A DNA stretch of 6,426 bases from Prevotella sp. (GCA_021204735.1 JAJPYV010000431.1:1-6426), one strand, 5' to 3'; shown: positions 1-6,426, counted from the stretch's first letter. Numbers and translations: made by a program. Notes: generated from the sequence alone by a model not told the origin.

Positions 1-100
1 CTTAAAAACAAACAAAATGACCTTGATTTTCAGAAAAAAATAACTGTCTTTTTTCGCCAACTAATTTGAGTATCTGTGTACACGTACCTGAGAGACCGGC

Positions 101-175
101 TCACTCCTGCAGCATTGAGTTCAGGGCATCTTCATCTACATCGGGAAGTTTTTCGGTTATCATGTCTTGAAGTTT
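101..175 (-). pseudogene. Possible C-terminal remnant of an unidentified protein
   Basis: On the minus strand a short open stretch ends at a TGA at 101-103 and reads back to an in-frame TAA at 176-178. Its last 24 residues are KLQDMITEKLPDVDEDALNS followed by MLQE. The composition (acidic, amphipathic, few rare residues) looks more like real protein than random translation of AT-rich DNA. No upstream frame continues it convincingly into 179-260, so it could be the decayed tail of a lost gene or a chance open frame. I do not recognise the family. Confidence 0.2.
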
Positions 176-252
176 TTAAATCTCATTTCAAGCTATCCTA
201 AGTCTGTGCCAAGATTATCCTATGCTTAAAAGATTTGTTTCTCTTACATTTT

Positions 253-334
253 CACTTCTATAAAAGTGTTTTTCGTAATAAAATTCGCTTTTATAAAAGT
301 GTTTTTTAGTGTATATTTCGCTTTTATAAAAGTT
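253..334. repeat. Three 16-bp near-palindromes at 33-bp spacing
   Basis: The copies are CACTTCTATAAAAGTG (253-268), CGCTTTTATAAAAGTG (286-301) and CGCTTTTATAAAAGTT (319-334). Their starts are exactly 33 bp apart. All are close to the perfect dyad ACTTTTATAAAAGT, with the central TATA conserved. The spacers between them are T-rich and only loosely alike. The symmetric core, regular spacing and non-coding position suggest an array of protein-binding sites (operators), but no regulator or target gene can be assigned from this window. Confidence 0.75.
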
Positions 335-335
335 T

Positions 336-489
336 ATTTACACTGAAACTAATTTCTTTGTACACTGCGTAAAATATCGCAATGCACTAAGATAAATATC
401 GCAATATACTGATATAAATTTCTCAATGCACTGATATAAATTTCTCAATGCACTGCGTAAAATATCTCAATACATTGAGTAAAATGAAA
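336..489. repeat. Seven contiguous 22-bp repeats, each with a dyad
   Basis: Units start at 336, 358, 380, 402, 424, 446 and 468 with no spacers. The central units share CAATGCACTG followed by an A/T-rich half ending in TATCT, TATCG or TTTCT; the outer units are more diverged. Around each unit start lies a dyad of the type TCAaTGCAcTGA. In the last unit it is a clean inverted repeat, CTCAAT-AC-ATTGAG at 466-479. The 22-bp period is about two helical turns, so the dyads would lie on roughly one face of the DNA. This looks like an operator or iteron-like array. Its function is unknown. Confidence 0.8.
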
Positions 490-536
490 AACAGTATGTA
501 AATAGTTGAATTTCAGATAATTAGGAATAACAATAA

Positions 537-576
537 AAATACAAAAACGGTGCAACCACATAATGGGCTGCACCGC
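537..576 (-). terminator. Rho-independent terminator of dnaK
   Basis: Read on the minus strand, CGGTGCA (575-569) pairs with TGCACCG (554-548). The inner bases CCA and TGG can extend the hairpin around a short loop. The stem is followed at once by TTTTTGT and a further T-rich run. It lies about 35 bp past the dnaK stop codon, as expected for an intrinsic terminator of that transcript. Confidence 0.85.
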
Positions 577-609
577 TTGATAATAATATATTGATCTTTT
601 TACCTATGA

Positions 610-2556
610 CTATTTAACCTCCTCGAAATCCGCGTCTACCACAGTATCGTCAGATTTGCCGTTTGAGGTGTTCTGCTGAGTGTTGCCACCGTTGAAACCA
701 GCGTTGCCAGCATTGAAGCCACCATCAGCACCCGGTTGAGGGCCTGCGCCATGCGCACCCTGATACATTTGGGAGGTAGCAGCATGCATTACGTTGTTAA
801 GACCATTTATAGCATTGTCTATTGCCGTAATGTCACCACTCTTGTGAGCATCCTTGAGTTGTTGGAGAGCAGACTCGATAGCCGGTTTCTGGTCAGCAGG
901 AATCTTGTCGCCATTCTCCCTCATGAAATTCTCAGTAGTGAAAATCATGGAGTCAGCCTGGTTCATCTTGTCGATTCTATCACGCTCCTTCTTGTCGTTC
1001 TCAGCATTCTGTTCAGCCTCAGCCTTCATACGGTCGATTTCCTCCTTGCTAAGACCAGAAGAAGCCTCGATACGAATGGCCTGTTCCTTACCGGTAGCCT
1101 TATCCTTAGCAGAAACCTTCAAGATACCGTTAGCATCGATATCGAAAGTAACCTCAATCTGCGGAACACCACGAGGAGCAGGAGCAATGCCCGTAAGGTT
1201 AAACTGACCGATACTCTTGTTCATGGCAGCCATTGGGCGTTCACCCTGAAGAACATGTATAGTAACCTCTGTCTGGTTGTCAGCAGCAGTAGAGAACGTC
1301 TCACTCTTCTTGAATGGAATAGTAGTGTTAGCCTCAATAAGTTTTGTCATCACACCACCCATAGTCTCGATACCGAGAGTAAGAGGAGTAACATCAAGCA
1401 ATACAATGTCGCCTACACCACCCTCCTTGTTGAGGATAGCACCCTGGATAGAAGCACCGACAGCAACCACCTCATCAGGATTAACACCCTTGGAAGGCTC
1501 CTTGCCGAAATAATTCCTTACCAAAGTCTGAACAGCAGGTATACGACTTGACCCACCCACAAGGATCACCTCATCAATGTCAGAAGTTGACAGTTTGGCA
1601 TCCCTTATAGCATTCTGGCACGGTACAAGACAAGCCTGAATCAAACTGTGAGCAAGCTGCTCAAACTGAGCACGAGTGACAGTCTTTACAAGGTGCTTTG
1701 GAACACCACCCTCAGCCGTGATGTAAGGCAAGTTAATCTCCGTAGACGAAGAACTTGACAATTCAATCTTTGCCTTTTCAGCAGCCTCCTTCAGACGCTG
1801 CATAGCCATCGGATCTCTTGAAAGGTCAATACCCTCATCAGACCTGAAACCATTTACAAGCCAGTCGATTATCACCTGGTCAAAGTCATCACCACCGAGG
1901 TGAGTATCACCATTTGTGGAGAGTACCTCAAACACGCCGCCACCAAACTCAAGGATAGAGATATCAAACGTACCACCACCAAGGTCGAATACCGCAATCT
2001 TCATGTCCTTATTAGACTTGTCAACACCGTATGCAAGAGCAGCAGCAGTAGGTTCATTAACGATACGACGAACATTAAGACCGGCAATCTGTCCTGCCTC
2101 CTTAGTAGCTTGACGCTGTGAGTCGGAGAAGTAAGCCGGAACAGTGATAACCGCATCCGTAACCTCCTGACCTAAATAATCCTCTGCCGTCTTCTTCATT
2201 TTCTGGAGAACCATAGCAGAAATCTCCTGCGGAGTGTACTTGCGCCCCTCAATCTCAACGCGAGGGAAGCCACCATCGTTAACCACCGTGTAAGGCACAC
2301 GCTCTGTCTCCTTCTGGCACTGTGCGTAAGTCTCACCCATGAAACGCTTGATAGAATAGACAGTATTCTTAGGATTGGTTATAGCCTGACGCTTTGCAGG
2401 GTCGCCAACCTTACGCTCACCATCCTTTACGAAACCGATGACAGACGGTGTGGTGCGCTTGCCTTCGCTGTTTGCTATTACGACCGGTTCGTTACCCTCA
2501 AAAACGGCAACACATGAATTGGTCGTACCTAAGTCAATTCCAATAATCTTTCCCAT
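610..2556 (-). CDS. dnaK: Molecular chaperone DnaK (Hsp70)
   Basis: This is a cytoplasmic ATP-dependent chaperone that binds exposed hydrophobic segments of unfolded proteins and cycles with a DnaJ co-chaperone and the GrpE exchange factor. It is full length at 648 residues. The nucleotide-binding domain carries the phosphate-1 loop [12 protein letters not shown] (5-16), the phosphate-2 loop [11 protein letters not shown] (190-200) and the adenosine-site segment [10 protein letters not shown] (331-340). The interdomain linker is [11 protein letters not shown] (385-395), followed by the beta-sandwich substrate domain and a helical lid. The tail is rich in Gly, Asn and Gln (about 596-634) and ends DADFEEVK, matching the conserved EEVK/EEVD-type terminus. 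The ATG at 2554-2556 is preceded by an A/T-rich leader without Shine-Dalgarno, as usual in Bacteroidota. The gene is monocistronic, with its own terminator and no grpE or dnaJ beside it. Neither a CIRCE element nor a perfect TAnnTTTG box was found upstream; the nearest is TACGTTTTG at 2617-2609, with one extra base in the spacer. Confidence 0.98.
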   Translation of the reverse strand: MGKIIGIDLGTTNSCVAVFEGNEPVVIANSEGKRTTPSVIGFVKDGERKVGDPAKRQAITNPKNTVYSIKRFMGETYAQCQKETERVPYTVVNDGGFPRVEIEGRKYTPQEISAMVLQKMKKTAEDYLGQEVTDAVITVPAYFSDSQRQATKEAGQIAGLNVRRIVNEPTAAALAYGVDKSNKDMKIAVFDLGGGTFDISILEFGGGVFEVLSTNGDTHLGGDDFDQVIIDWLVNGFRSDEGIDLSRDPMAMQRLKEAAEKAKIELSSSSSTEINLPYITAEGGVPKHLVKTVTRAQFEQLAHSLIQACLVPCQNAIRDAKLSTSDIDEVILVGGSSRIPAVQTLVRNYFGKEPSKGVNPDEVVAVGASIQGAILNKEGGVGDIVLLDVTPLTLGIETMGGVMTKLIEANTTIPFKKSETFSTAADNQTEVTIHVLQGERPMAAMNKSIGQFNLTGIAPAPRGVPQIEVTFDIDANGILKVSAKDKATGKEQAIRIEASSGLSKEEIDRMKAEAEQNAENDKKERDRIDKMNQADSMIFTTENFMRENGDKIPADQKPAIESALQQLKDAHKSGDITAIDNAINGLNNVMHAATSQMYQGAHGAGPQPGADGGFNAGNAGFNGGNTQQNTSNGKSDDTVVDADFEEVK

Positions 2557-2677
2557 AATTATATTTGTTTTTGTTATTATCTATGTTTTAAACTCGATTA
2601 ACATATAACAAAACGTATGCCAAAAAATGCACAAAATAGCGCAGCATGACAAATTGGCAGTGCTATGCTTCGCAAAA

Positions 2678-2705
2678 TAAAAAATAAAAAATAAAAAATA
2701 AAAAT
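2678..2705. repeat. Heptamer repeat (TAAAAAA), four copies
   Basis: Single T residues interrupt a run of A at 2678, 2685, 2692 and 2699, a strict 7-bp period; the next T comes after 6 bp. It lies in the dnaK-eamA gap and is followed by the short inverted repeat AAAATT-C-AATTTT (2701-2713). Confidence 0.85.
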
Positions 2706-2730
2706 TCAATTTTGCTTGAGAGGAGCGAAG

Positions 2731-2765
2731 ATGAAAAATGAAAAATGAAGAATGAAAAATGAAAA
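2731..2765. repeat. Heptamer repeat (ATGAAAA), five copies
   Basis: Five contiguous 7-bp units start at 2731, 2738, 2745, 2752 and 2759. The third is ATGAAGA and the others are ATGAAAA. The array lies just beyond the stop codon of the EamA-family gene. Short heptamer arrays like this can vary in copy number by slipped-strand replication. Each unit contains ATG, but no reading frame from them leads into a plausible protein. Confidence 0.9.
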
Positions 2766-2781
2766 ATTCTTGCTTGAAAGA

Positions 2782-3705
2782 TTATTTTTGACCTTTTTCT
2801 TTGAGCATGTCCTCACGTGATTTGGATGTCGTAACGAACCAGACACCGAGAAAAACAAGAATCACAGCAAGAGCTTGTGAGAGTTTGAACACACCGATAC
2901 CTGTAAGAATACTGACAGTAACAGCAACTATCGGCTGCACGTAATTGTAAATACTGACAACCGTAGGGCGCAAGACATGCTGACCCTTCATCATCAGTAT
3001 GTAACTGATATACGTTCCGAAGAACACCACAAAGCCAGTCTCAAGCCATGTGCTCATTGATATCGTGGTATAGTCAATAGATGTTACTCTTCCAAAAGTG
3101 AAAGGCAAAATAAGAATTACAGCGTATGTGAACATCCACTTGTTGACAGTGAACACAGAATAACGTCTAATCAACTTGCTGAACAAGGAGAGATACAATG
3201 CAAAAGACAACTGTGCAGCAAGACATAGGAGGTCGCCTCTGATATCACCCACCTTCGAATTAGTAGCCGCAGCACTTGTAAGAATGAGTATTATCGCCCC
3301 GGCACAACCCAAGAACATACCCAAAGCCTTCTTGCCAGTTATAGGCTCTTTCAGTATTATGGCTGCAAGAATCATAGCAAAGATAGGCATCGAGGTAGTC
3401 ACAATACTTGAGTTTATAGGAGACGTAATGCTCAGTCCGATGGTATAGCAGCACTGATTTGTCACGAGTCCGAAAATAGCCGCCCCAATAAACATCAACA
3501 AATCTTTCTTCGGCACATGCTCTTTCGGAACGAAGAAAGAAGTTATCCAGAACAACACAGCACCACCCGTTACCCTGAACGTAACCATATCAATACCATT
3601 AAAGCCATGAGTCATGGCATCCTTGCCGAGAGGCGCCATCAATCCCCAGAACACACAGGCGAAGAAGAGGCATAAATGGGCAATGATATGACTATTGTTA
3701 CGCAT
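2782..3705 (-). CDS. EamA/DMT-family inner-membrane transporter
   Basis: This is a predicted ten-helix integral membrane protein of 307 residues, the usual size and layout for the drug/metabolite transporter superfamily: two EamA repeats of five helices each. Hydrophobic segments lie at about 9-26, 40-59, 68-88, 98-118, 126-144, 156-176, 187-204, 219-238, 245-268 and 275-293. The first repeat ends in the family-like SMPIFAMILAAIILKEPIT (105-123). The second contains NYVQPIVAVTVSILTGIGVF (254-273). The N-terminal FWGLMAPLGK (19-28) is also typical. The C-terminal tail is short, charged and probably cytoplasmic (SKSREDMLKEKGQK). Substrates in this family range from amino acids to nucleotide sugars and cannot be predicted here. 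The ATG at 3703-3705 lies about 32 bp from a TAACTTTG promoter box. No clear terminator follows the gene. Confidence 0.93.
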   Translation of the reverse strand: MRNNSHIIAHLCLFFACVFWGLMAPLGKDAMTHGFNGIDMVTFRVTGGAVLFWITSFFVPKEHVPKKDLLMFIGAAIFGLVTNQCCYTIGLSITSPINSSIVTTSMPIFAMILAAIILKEPITGKKALGMFLGCAGAIILILTSAAATNSKVGDIRGDLLCLAAQLSFALYLSLFSKLIRRYSVFTVNKWMFTYAVILILPFTFGRVTSIDYTTISMSTWLETGFVVFFGTYISYILMMKGQHVLRPTVVSIYNYVQPIVAVTVSILTGIGVFKLSQALAVILVFLGVWFVTTSKSREDMLKEKGQK

Positions 3706-3736
3706 TTGTATTTATTTATATTTATTTAAGTGGGTG

Positions 3737-3744
3737 CAAAGTTA
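3737..3744 (-). promoter_or_regulatory. -7 box (TAACTTTG) for the EamA-family gene
   Basis: The minus strand reads TAACTTTG, a perfect match to the Bacteroidota -7 consensus TAnnTTTG, embedded in the typical context TAACTTTGCACCC. It would start transcription roughly at 3730 and give a leader of about 25 nt. No good -33 TTTG was found at the expected distance. Confidence 0.7.
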
Positions 3745-3765
3745 CACAATTCCAAAGAAAATGGT

Positions 3766-3773
3766 TATTTTTG
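3766..3773 (+). promoter_or_regulatory. -7 box (TATTTTTG) for the ATPase-DUF4435 operon
   Basis: The plus strand reads TATTTTTG, which fits TAnnTTTG. Transcription would start near 3780, giving a leader of about 15 nt to the ATG at 3795 or about 33 nt to the ATG at 3813. The -33 element is weak or absent. The surrounding sequence is AT-rich, so a chance match is possible. Confidence 0.55.
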
Positions 3774-3794
3774 CGTAATTAAAAAACAACAAGA

Positions 3795-4637
3795 ATGTGG
3801 TGTGAAAAAAATATGGCCATGCAAAAATACGCAGAATACATAAAGCAAATAGAGATTGAGTCGTTGTGGAGCGGCAGGAAACACATAGTATGGGAACTTG
3901 ACAGGAAAGTGAACATATTAAGTGGTATAAACGGTGTCGGCAAGAGTACCATTCTCAATAAGTTGGTAAAAAGTGTTGAACACAATGGTGATGTAGTAAA
4001 TAACCTGCTTGAGGGAGTGCGCATCAATGTCCACCCGGAGAATGCCACGCACATAAGGTTTGATGTGATACGCTCATTCGACAGGCCCCTGCTAAATGCC
4101 GACATGCTGAGTGCTATCGGGGCAAATCTCGTGACGGAACTCGACTGGCAACTATTCAATCTGCAGCGCAAGTATCTCGACTATCAAGTAAACATCGGTA
4201 ACCGCATAATCACAGAACTGCAATGCGGAGGAGCAGACGCAGCCGCAAAAGCACAGACGATTTCCGAACCGAAAAAGAAGTTCCAGGACATGATAGATGA
4301 CTTATTCGCAGATACAGGCAAGAAAATAGTAAGGACAGAAAACGAGATAAGATTCTCGCAGATTGGCGAGTTGCTATATCCCTACCAACTGTCGAGCGGA
4401 GAGAAACAAATCCTTGCCATATTGCTTACCGTGCTCATCGAGGACAACAAACCATACGTTTTATTCATGGACGAACCAGAAATAAGTCTTCATATCGAGT
4501 GGCAGAAGCAACTTATCGACCTTGTGCTCGAACTGAACCCCAACGTACAGATAATACTCACCACACATTCACCAGCCGTGATAATGAACGGTTGGATTGA
4601 CCACGTGACCGAAGTGAGTGATATAACAGATAAGTGA
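3795..4637 (+). CDS. Compact ABC-type AAA ATPase, PARIS AriA-like
   Basis: This is a soluble ATPase of the OLD/AAA_15/AAA_21 group, probably the ATP-driven sensor or scaffold partner of the DUF4435 protein encoded next to it. It is 280 residues from the first ATG. Walker A is GINGVGKST (44-52). An ABC-like signature QLSSGEKQ (198-205) precedes Walker B YVLFMDEPE (221-229), then ISLHIEWQ as a D-loop region and the H-loop TTHSP (256-260) with His258. All the elements for ATP-dependent dimerisation are present. The middle (about 110-190) is a predominantly helical insertion of unknown fold, too short for a long Rad50-type coiled coil. In-frame ATGs at 3813 and 3819 are credible alternative starts; the one at 3813 follows an A-rich run, typical of Bacteroidota initiation. 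The stop codon overlaps the next start. PARIS AriA proteins, as I recall them, are longer, so assignment to PARIS rests largely on the partner and gene order. Confidence 0.88.
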   Translation: MWCEKNMAMQKYAEYIKQIEIESLWSGRKHIVWELDRKVNILSGINGVGKSTILNKLVKSVEHNGDVVNNLLEGVRINVHPENATHIRFDVIRSFDRPLLNADMLSAIGANLVTELDWQLFNLQRKYLDYQVNIGNRIITELQCGGADAAAKAQTISEPKKKFQDMIDDLFADTGKKIVRTENEIRFSQIGELLYPYQLSSGEKQILAILLTVLIEDNKPYVLFMDEPEISLHIEWQKQLIDLVLELNPNVQIILTTHSPAVIMNGWIDHVTEVSDITDK

Positions 4638-4639
4638 TG
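4634..4639 (+). promoter_or_regulatory. TGATG stop-start overlap coupling the two genes
   Basis: The ATPase stop TGA (4635-4637) shares its last A with the ATG (4637-4639) of the DUF4435 gene. There is no separate promoter or ribosome-binding sequence between them, so translation is probably coupled by re-initiation. This would keep the two products in a fixed ratio, as expected for subunits of one complex. Confidence 0.85.
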
Positions 4640-5641
4640 AAAAATCTAAAGGACAACATAACATCAGAATACTTCAGTGCTGCCAACAAACTGAAGTCAA
4701 AGCAATCCCGGCGCAAGATAGTGGCATACGTCGAGAGTTATGATGATGTGCTGTTCTGGCGCACCCTGTTGGGGAACTACGAGGATGAGAACAGGTTTTT
4801 CGAGATTATGCTGCCTTCACACAACGATACGTTAGAGCGGGGGAAACGCTCTGCACTCATGAATCTATTATATAAGAATGTAGGACAAGACATGATAGCA
4901 TGTGTGGATGCCGACTATGACTATCTATTGCAGGGAGCAACACAGACATCGAAAGGAATAATAGAAAGTCCGTATATCTTCCACACATACGCCTACTCGA
5001 TAGAAAACCTGCAGTGCTATGCTCCATCGCTGCACAATGTATGCGTGATGGTAACACTCAACGACCATGCCATCTTCGATTTCGTATATTTCATGCGGGA
5101 ATACAGCAAAGCAATATTCCCATTGCTCGTATGGTCAATTCTTTTCTACCGCAGAGGGACATACGGCAAATTCAGTATCACCGACTTCAACAATGTTACA
5201 GGACTTTCCGCTTTCAATTTCAAAGATCCCGAACCATCTCTTGCAAGTTTGAGAAACAAGGTATTCAAGAAAGTAAACTGGCTGCGCAAGCAAAACCCTG
5301 GCACTAAAGAGGCATATAAGGATGTAGAGGAAGACATAAAACGACTTGGCGTAACGCCAGAAACCACCTATTTATATATACAAGGACACCACCTATTTGA
5401 CAAGATTATAGTGCCGATATTAAATAAGGTGTGCAGTAAACTTATACGTGACCGTGAAAATGAGATACGCAGTCAGGCAGTCCATGCGACACAGTTGCGC
5501 AACGAACTGTCATGTTATTCCCACAGTACCCAAGACATACCTCAAATGCTGAAAAAGAATTTCGGATACACCATGTCACCCCTGTTCAGAAAGATGCAAG
5601 AAGACGTGGAAAGATTTTTGCGAAGCACTAATCAGACGTAA
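4637..5641 (+). CDS. DUF4435 / TOPRIM-like protein, PARIS AriB-like
   Basis: This is probably the effector of the two-gene unit. DUF4435 proteins have a TOPRIM-related fold, and the PARIS member AriB is an RNA-targeting nuclease released by its ATPase partner on phage sensing. From the ATG at 4637 it has 334 residues. Visible motifs are IVAYVESYDDVLFW (28-41) with the expected N-terminal TOPRIM glutamate Glu33, and MIACVDADYDYLL (86-98) with the DxD aspartates Asp91 and Asp93 plus Asp95. TYAYSIENLQC (117-127) holds the conserved S-x-E-N segment, and QGHHLFDKI (249-257) is in the C-terminal half. The metal-binding residues thus appear intact. An in-frame GTG at 4634 would add one residue, but TGATG coupling favours the ATG. 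No signal peptide was seen. A hydrophobic segment near 159-170 (FPLLVWSILF) is probably buried core rather than a membrane helix. The gene end overlaps the convergent isomerase gene by 10 bp. Confidence 0.85.
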   Translation: MKNLKDNITSEYFSAANKLKSKQSRRKIVAYVESYDDVLFWRTLLGNYEDENRFFEIMLPSHNDTLERGKRSALMNLLYKNVGQDMIACVDADYDYLLQGATQTSKGIIESPYIFHTYAYSIENLQCYAPSLHNVCVMVTLNDHAIFDFVYFMREYSKAIFPLLVWSILFYRRGTYGKFSITDFNNVTGLSAFNFKDPEPSLASLRNKVFKKVNWLRKQNPGTKEAYKDVEEDIKRLGVTPETTYLYIQGHHLFDKIIVPILNKVCSKLIRDRENEIRSQAVHATQLRNELSCYSHSTQDIPQMLKKNFGYTMSPLFRKMQEDVERFLRSTNQT

Positions 5642-6426
5642 GTTTCAAGGAACTTGACAGAACCGGAAATGTTGATAGTTTTTGTGGTGGCAGGAACAAG
5701 AATTGTCTCGCCAGCTTTAAGAGTAGTCTCGTTGCCCTCATTATCTACGAACAGTCCTTCACCTTTAATTCCTATGAAAATCACAAAACTGTCAAGGTCG
5801 GAGTAGTCGAGTGTCATAGGTTCATCAAGGTCATATACGGCAGTATTGAAGAAAGGACAGCTTACAAGAGGAACACCCTCGTTCTTTTTAGGTGTATAAT
5901 CTATTTGAGAGCCGTTCTCCCCAGAAAAGTCAATGCATTCAGATGCCTCCTTTGTATGCAACTCACGGTAATTGCCGTTCTCGTCCATGCGCTTGAAATC
6001 ATAAATGCGGTAAGTCACATCAGATGTCTGTTGTATTTCCGCAAGGAAACAGCCCTTTCCAATACTGTGAATGCTACCTGCTGGAATGTAGAAACAGTCA
6101 TCCTCCTTAACATTGTACTCCCTTATCGCATCGCAGATAGTATCATTCTCCACCATCTCACGATACTGTTCCGGCGTTATCTTACCTTTCAGTCCACACA
6201 GCAGTTTTGCCGAAGGGTCAGCATGAACAGTGTACCACATCTCCGTCTTGCCGTTTTTCAAGCCATATCTTTTTGCTGTTTCCTCGTCAGGGTGCACCTG
6301 TATGGAAAGATCTTTATCCGCATCAATAAACTTAACAAGGATTGGAAACACATTACCGAAAATTTGGTAATTCTCTTTTCCAATCAGTTTGTCTTTCAAT
6401 TCAGCCAACACATCATTCAGGTTACG
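5632..6426 (-). CDS. manA: Class I mannose-6-phosphate isomerase (5' end outside window)
   Basis: This cytoplasmic zinc enzyme interconverts mannose 6-phosphate and fructose 6-phosphate, linking glycolysis to GDP-mannose synthesis and mannose use. The window shows 264 residues. The frame is open to the edge and starts RNLNDVLAEL, which is internal family sequence. The GTG at 6409-6411 is therefore not the true start, and roughly 55-65 N-terminal residues are missing. Numbering from the first visible residue, the zinc ligands are Gln43 and His45 in LSIQVHPDE, Glu62 in GKTEMWY, and His120 in YIPAGSIHSIG. The active-site arginine is probably Arg140 in SDVTYRIYDF. The C-terminal part (about 200-264) is the second cupin-like beta domain, with GEGLFVDNEG and LKAGETILVPA. 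The protein resembles the short ManA type of about 320 residues common in Bacteroidota and Firmicutes. It ends in a TGA at 5632-5634 inside the neighbouring DUF4435 gene. Confidence 0.95.
   Translation of the reverse strand, partial: RNLNDVLAELKDKLIGKENYQIFGNVFPILVKFIDADKDLSIQVHPDEETAKRYGLKNGKTEMWYTVHADPSAKLLCGLKGKITPEQYREMVENDTICDAIREYNVKEDDCFYIPAGSIHSIGKGCFLAEIQQTSDVTYRIYDFKRMDENGNYRELHTKEASECIDFSGENGSQIDYTPKKNEGVPLVSCPFFNTAVYDLDEPMTLDYSDLDSFVIFIGIKGEGLFVDNEGNETTLKAGETILVPATTKTINISGSVKFLETYV

Larger units (their letters stand above)
1..609. other. 609-bp region without an intact gene
   Basis: No convincing coding region, tRNA or rRNA was found on either strand. The contents are a possible gene remnant (101-175), a small GTGTACAC palindrome (76-83), the 33-bp-spaced palindromes, the 22-bp repeat array, an AT-rich stretch at 490-536, and the dnaK terminator. 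No perfect TAnnTTTG promoter box was seen on either strand. The region could be the upstream control region of a lost gene or of one lying beyond the left edge. Confidence 0.6.

Noticed and set aside
60..240. tRNA or small structured RNA in the left intergenic region
   Set aside because: No cloverleaf, T-loop consensus or extended stem was found. The small palindromes at 76-83 and 93-103 are too short to support an RNA gene.
253..489. CRISPR array
   Set aside because: The 22-bp units are contiguous with no unique spacers. The 33-bp units are palindromes separated by short related spacers. No cas gene is present.
854..1513. Further plus-strand frames inside dnaK (854-1207, 1277-1513)
   Set aside because: Both are shadows of the dnaK codons, with low-complexity composition and no start context.
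736..1551. Long open frame of 271 codons on the plus strand, opposite dnaK
   Set aside because: Long antisense frames are a familiar by-product of Hsp70 gene codon usage. The translation is rich in Ser, Leu and Arg, has no recognisable domain, and lies entirely inside dnaK.
2557..2660. CIRCE operator or classical sigma-32 promoter upstream of dnaK
   Set aside because: No TTAGCACTC-N9-GAGTGCTAA inverted repeat and no convincing heat-shock promoter boxes were found in this leader.
3779..4171. Minus-strand frame of 130 codons opposite the ATPase gene
   Set aside because: It covers the Walker A region of the real gene in antisense. Its translation has no family features.
6409..6411. GTG as start codon of the isomerase
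   Set aside because: The frame stays open upstream to the window edge with family-like sequence (RNLND), and the conserved N-terminal region is missing, so the true start is outside.

Overview
The window looks like chromosome of a Bacteroidota species, most likely Prevotella or a close relative. The evidence is an AT-rich intergenic background, start codons preceded by A/T-rich sequence rather than a Shine-Dalgarno motif, TAnnTTTG-type -7 promoter boxes, and the sequence of DnaK itself. The genus is inferred from general resemblance; no database was searched.

Layout from left to right. Positions 1-609 hold no intact gene. They contain a possible short remnant of a coding region (101-175, minus), three 16-bp near-palindromes spaced exactly 33 bp apart (253-334), seven contiguous 22-bp repeats with a dyad in each (336-489), and the dnaK terminator (about 537-576). 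Next comes dnaK (610-2556, minus), standing alone without grpE or dnaJ. A 225-bp gap with two different 7-bp simple repeats follows, then a ten-helix EamA/DMT-family transporter (2782-3705, minus). A short divergent promoter region (3706-3794) separates this from a two-gene rightward operon: a small ABC-type AAA ATPase (3795-4637) coupled through TGATG to a DUF4435/TOPRIM-like protein (4637-5641). The operon meets mannose-6-phosphate isomerase (5632-6426, minus) tail to tail. The two coding regions overlap by 10 bp, and the isomerase runs off the right edge of the window.

The housekeeping genes (dnaK, the isomerase) and the transporter have no evident functional link to each other. The accessory item is the ATPase plus DUF4435 pair. 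This gene order and domain pairing match the PARIS anti-phage system (AriA ATPase sensor and AriB TOPRIM nuclease), although the ATPase here is unusually compact. It may therefore be a reduced PARIS relative or a related split OLD-like system. It sits between ordinary chromosomal genes with no transposase, integrase or tRNA visible nearby. The second item worth attention is the double array of periodic palindromes beyond the dnaK terminator, whose 33-bp and 22-bp periods are both multiples of 11 bp.
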